Positions 6,201 to 7,688 of a stretch of DNA of 7,688 nucleotides are shown here, piece after piece; within the stretch, counting starts at the first letter, position 1; each line of letters starts with the position of its first letter. The notes below the pieces were generated by a model, which ran no database searches, was not told where the DNA came from, and saw nothing but the letters and a program-made list of their open reading frames with translations. The DNA comes from Anaerolineaceae bacterium (lineage in GTDB: Bacteria > Chloroflexota > Anaerolineae > 4572-78). The stretch lies in the NCBI GenBank assembly GCA_024762375.1, contig JANTHQ010000075.1, positions 1 to 7,688 on the forward strand, written 5' to 3'. Made by a program: the position numbers and the translations under genes.

Positions 6201-6998
6201 TCAATTATTGTGGTTCGCGGTTTTTATTTTCGCGAAAAGCTTTTCTGTGTTTTCCGTCAACCGCTGCGCCAAAGATTCGCCATCGGTTGCCAGCAATTCT
6301 GCCAATTTATGGACGACCAACACCACCCGTGCCGGTTCATTTCGTTTTCCCCGAAACGGATGCGGCGACAAAAATGGCGCATCGGTTTCGACCAGCAGAT
6401 TTTCGGGCGGCACGTGTGTCACCACTTCCGGCAGAAAACGCGCATTTTTGAATGTCAATGGCCCACCGATGCCCAAGTAAAATCCCAGCGAAACGGCTTC
6501 TTCTGCCATCGCCACATCGCCGCTGAAGGCGTGCAGCACTGCTCCGGTAGCCGAGCCACCGGCTACCCACGTTCGCAAAATTGCCATTGTGTCGACGGCG
6601 GCATCGCGCTGGTGGATGATAACCGGCAATCCCAACGATTGTGCCAACTGCAATTGGCGTTCAAACGCGGTAAATTGCGCCGATTTGGGGGCGCGGTCGC
6701 GGTAAAAATCCAAACCAATTTCGCCGATGGCAACCACTTTGGCATGCTCGGCAAATTTCGCCATTTGCGCCAGCGAGTCGTCCGTTACCTGTAAGGCATC
6801 GTATGGATGCACACCCACCGCGGCGAAAATACCTTCATAACGGTCGGCTTGGGCTACGGCCCGTTTGCTGCTCGGCAAATCGGTGCTGGGGTTGATGACC
6901 CGATTCACACCGGCTTGTGCCGCACGTTGAATGACCGCGTCCCGGTCTTCATCAAATTGAGCCAAATCCAAATGGCAATGTGAGTCAATCAAATTCAC
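6201..6998 (-). CDS. TatD/YcfH-family metal-dependent hydrolase (DNase)
   Basis: This 265-residue cytoplasmic TIM-barrel enzyme belongs to the amidohydrolase superfamily; studied members are Mg-dependent DNases acting on 3' ends. Metal ligands are visible in order: H7 and H9 in LIDSHCHLD, E93 in GEIGLDFYRD, H129 in VIIHQRDA, H156 in LHAFSGD and D206 in ETDAPFL. GVHP (62-65) is also a family signature, and SPHPFRGKRNEPARV (211-225) closes the active site. Length is typical. I chose GTG at 6998 because the family usually starts two or three residues before IDSHCHLD, AGGA sits 4 nt upstream, and a promoter lies just before it. A TTG at 7055 would add 19 unconserved residues and falls within the predicted -35 box. 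It is the first gene after that promoter and runs into the polyprenyl synthase gene after 17 nt. All key residues are present, so it should be active. Confidence 0.96.
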   Translation of the reverse strand: MNLIDSHCHLDLAQFDEDRDAVIQRAAQAGVNRVINPSTDLPSSKRAVAQADRYEGIFAAVGVHPYDALQVTDDSLAQMAKFAEHAKVVAIGEIGLDFYRDRAPKSAQFTAFERQLQLAQSLGLPVIIHQRDAAVDTMAILRTWVAGGSATGAVLHAFSGDVAMAEEAVSLGFYLGIGGPLTFKNARFLPEVVTHVPPENLLVETDAPFLSPHPFRGKRNEPARVVLVVHKLAELLATDGESLAQRLTENTEKLFAKIKTANHNN

Positions 6999-7006
6999 AG
7001 CATCCT
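6996..7006 (-). promoter_or_regulatory. Ribosome-binding site and GTG start of the TatD-family gene
   Basis: AGGA at 7006-7003 stands 4 nt before GTG (6998-6996). The spacing is short but usable. It supports the GTG over the upstream TTG at 7055, which would not be on the mRNA if the predicted promoter is right. Confidence 0.6.
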
Positions 7007-7026
7007 GCCAAGTTTGCAATGGCAAC

Positions 7027-7055
7027 AGTATACCAAACTCAAATTGGGTTGGCAA
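7027..7055 (-). promoter_or_regulatory. Sigma-70-type promoter for the TatD-polyprenyl synthase operon
   Basis: On the minus strand, TTGCCA (7055-7050; 5 of 6 matches to the -35 consensus) is followed by exactly 17 nt and TATACT (7032-7027; 5 of 6 matches to the -10). A TGg directly before the -10 makes it an extended -10 type. Transcription would begin near 7020, leaving a leader of about 22 nt with AGGA before the GTG at 6998. The element is entirely in the non-coding gap. The housekeeping sigma consensus is assumed to apply in this organism. Confidence 0.7.
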
Positions 7056-7073
7056 TAATGCGGGTGAGCTATC

Positions 7074-7688
7074 CTATGCCAGCGTGGCGATACCGAGCGC
7101 AAATAGAATTCCGAACAAAATCGGCTGGTGGAGCAGATAAATGGTCAGCGAGTGTTTGCCCAGATATACCAGCGAGCGCACCGGTAACGTGTGCGACCAG
7201 TCGGGCAACGAAAAGTGCGGCTCGCCATTGGGGAAAAAGACGTGTCCCGCAAAAATACCCAACAGCGTCACCCCCGTCCATGGGAACACAGGGTAATAAT
7301 CGACCATATAGCGTCCCGCTTGCAGCACACCTGCCCACAACAGCCACGGCGAATTGATGATGATACCGCCAAACGCGTATCCCAGCACAATAAATAGCAA
7401 TCCTGCAAACAGGCTGATCCATTTGTAGCGCACAAAAAAATAGCCGATGATGATGGATGCGCCGATGACGTGCAAAATGCCGAACACCACAAACCCATCG
7501 CCAATGGCGAAAAATGTGACCAGCGTGATGAGCATTCCCCAACCGAAAATACGCAAACCGCGTTTGAAGAATTTCCAAAATTGATGCGGGTTGCCCGTTT
7601 TTGCCAGTGCCCGGTGGTAACTCAGTGTCAACGAAATACCCGCCACAAACAAAAAGGTGGTAGCGATGCCGTATGCAAAATTATGCCA
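7074..7688 (-). CDS. Membrane acyltransferase-like protein, HGSNAT_cat/DUF1624 family, C-terminal part
   Basis: The last 204 residues plus TAG stop are present; the frame is open to the right edge, so the start is missing. It is a polytopic membrane protein with about six or seven hydrophobic segments. FLFVAGISLTLS (12-23) is the characteristic second-helix region of the heparan-alpha-glucosaminide N-acetyltransferase catalytic family (DUF1624). The final helix region LGKHSLTIYLLHQPILFG (174-191), with a His-Gln-Pro, is also typical. The human relative moves an acetyl group from cytosolic acetyl-CoA to a sugar amine across the lysosomal membrane. Bacterial members are largely uncharacterised but may acetylate cell-surface sugars. 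The first catalytic loop lies outside the window. An internal TTG at 7652 is not a real start because the conserved frame continues upstream of it. A promoter lies between it and the TatD gene, so it may be a separate transcription unit in the same direction. Confidence 0.85.
   Translation of the reverse strand, partial: WHNFAYGIATTFLFVAGISLTLSYHRALAKTGNPHQFWKFFKRGLRIFGWGMLITLVTFFAIGDGFVVFGILHVIGASIIIGYFFVRYKWISLFAGLLFIVLGYAFGGIIINSPWLLWAGVLQAGRYMVDYYPVFPWTGVTLLGIFAGHVFFPNGEPHFSLPDWSHTLPVRSLVYLGKHSLTIYLLHQPILFGILFALGIATLA

Noticed and set aside
5683..6480. Plus-strand open frame of 265 codons
   Set aside because: It is antisense to the polyprenyl synthase and TatD genes, both of which have full diagnostic motifs.
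7069..7578. Alternative minus-strand frame of 169 codons over the acyltransferase
   Set aside because: It is a shadow frame; the overlapping frame has the FLFVAGISL and HSLTIYLLHQP signatures of a known membrane family.

Overview
The window is a tightly packed bacterial gene cluster with every gene on the minus strand, so transcription runs from high to low coordinates. Its moderately high GC content, the near absence of spacers, and above all the style of the two large membrane glycosyltransferases point to an uncultured-type Chloroflexota (Anaerolineae-like) genome. Those proteins have a DExxH motif after the first membrane helix and a C-terminal beta-rich domain carrying PTx2Wx2Gx4D and RVGLY-type motifs. 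The taxonomic call is an inference from remembered family features, not from a search.

In order of transcription: (1) 7688-7074, the 3' part of a membrane acyltransferase-like protein (HGSNAT_cat/DUF1624 type), whose start lies outside the window. (2) A 75-nt gap holding a convincing sigma-70-type promoter (TTGCCA, 17 nt, TATACT with an extended -10). (3) 6998-6201, a TatD/YcfH-family metal-dependent hydrolase. (4) 6183-5206, a long-chain trans-polyprenyl diphosphate synthase. (5) A 91-nt gap containing an unusual long hairpin made of degenerate 7-bp units. (6) 5114-4200, a GT2 glycosyltransferase. (7) 4191-3037, a GT4 glycosyltransferase. (8) 3028-815, a complete GT-C type integral membrane glycosyltransferase. 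(9) 818-1, the N-terminal 272 residues of a second, paralogous GT-C protein that runs off the left edge.

Genes 6 to 9 form one translationally coupled block. The two internal junctions have exactly 8 nt between stop and start with nearly the same sequence (CGGAAAAG / ACGGAAAA), and the last junction is an ATGA overlap. The likely theme is assembly of an envelope glycan. The GT2 and GT4 enzymes would use nucleotide sugars in the cytoplasm, and the GT-C enzymes would use polyprenyl-phosphate-linked sugars on the outer face of the membrane. TatD and the polyprenyl synthase are probably housekeeping genes sharing the operon. A functional link between the polyprenyl synthase and the sugar lipids is possible but unproven, because trans-type synthases usually make quinone side chains.

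I found no RNA genes, CRISPR array, insertion sequence or phage gene. Nothing here is a clear new biological system. The most notable points are the conserved outer-loop signature shared by the two tandem GT-C paralogs, the internally duplicated C-terminal domain, and the 7-bp-unit hairpin in front of the GT2 gene.
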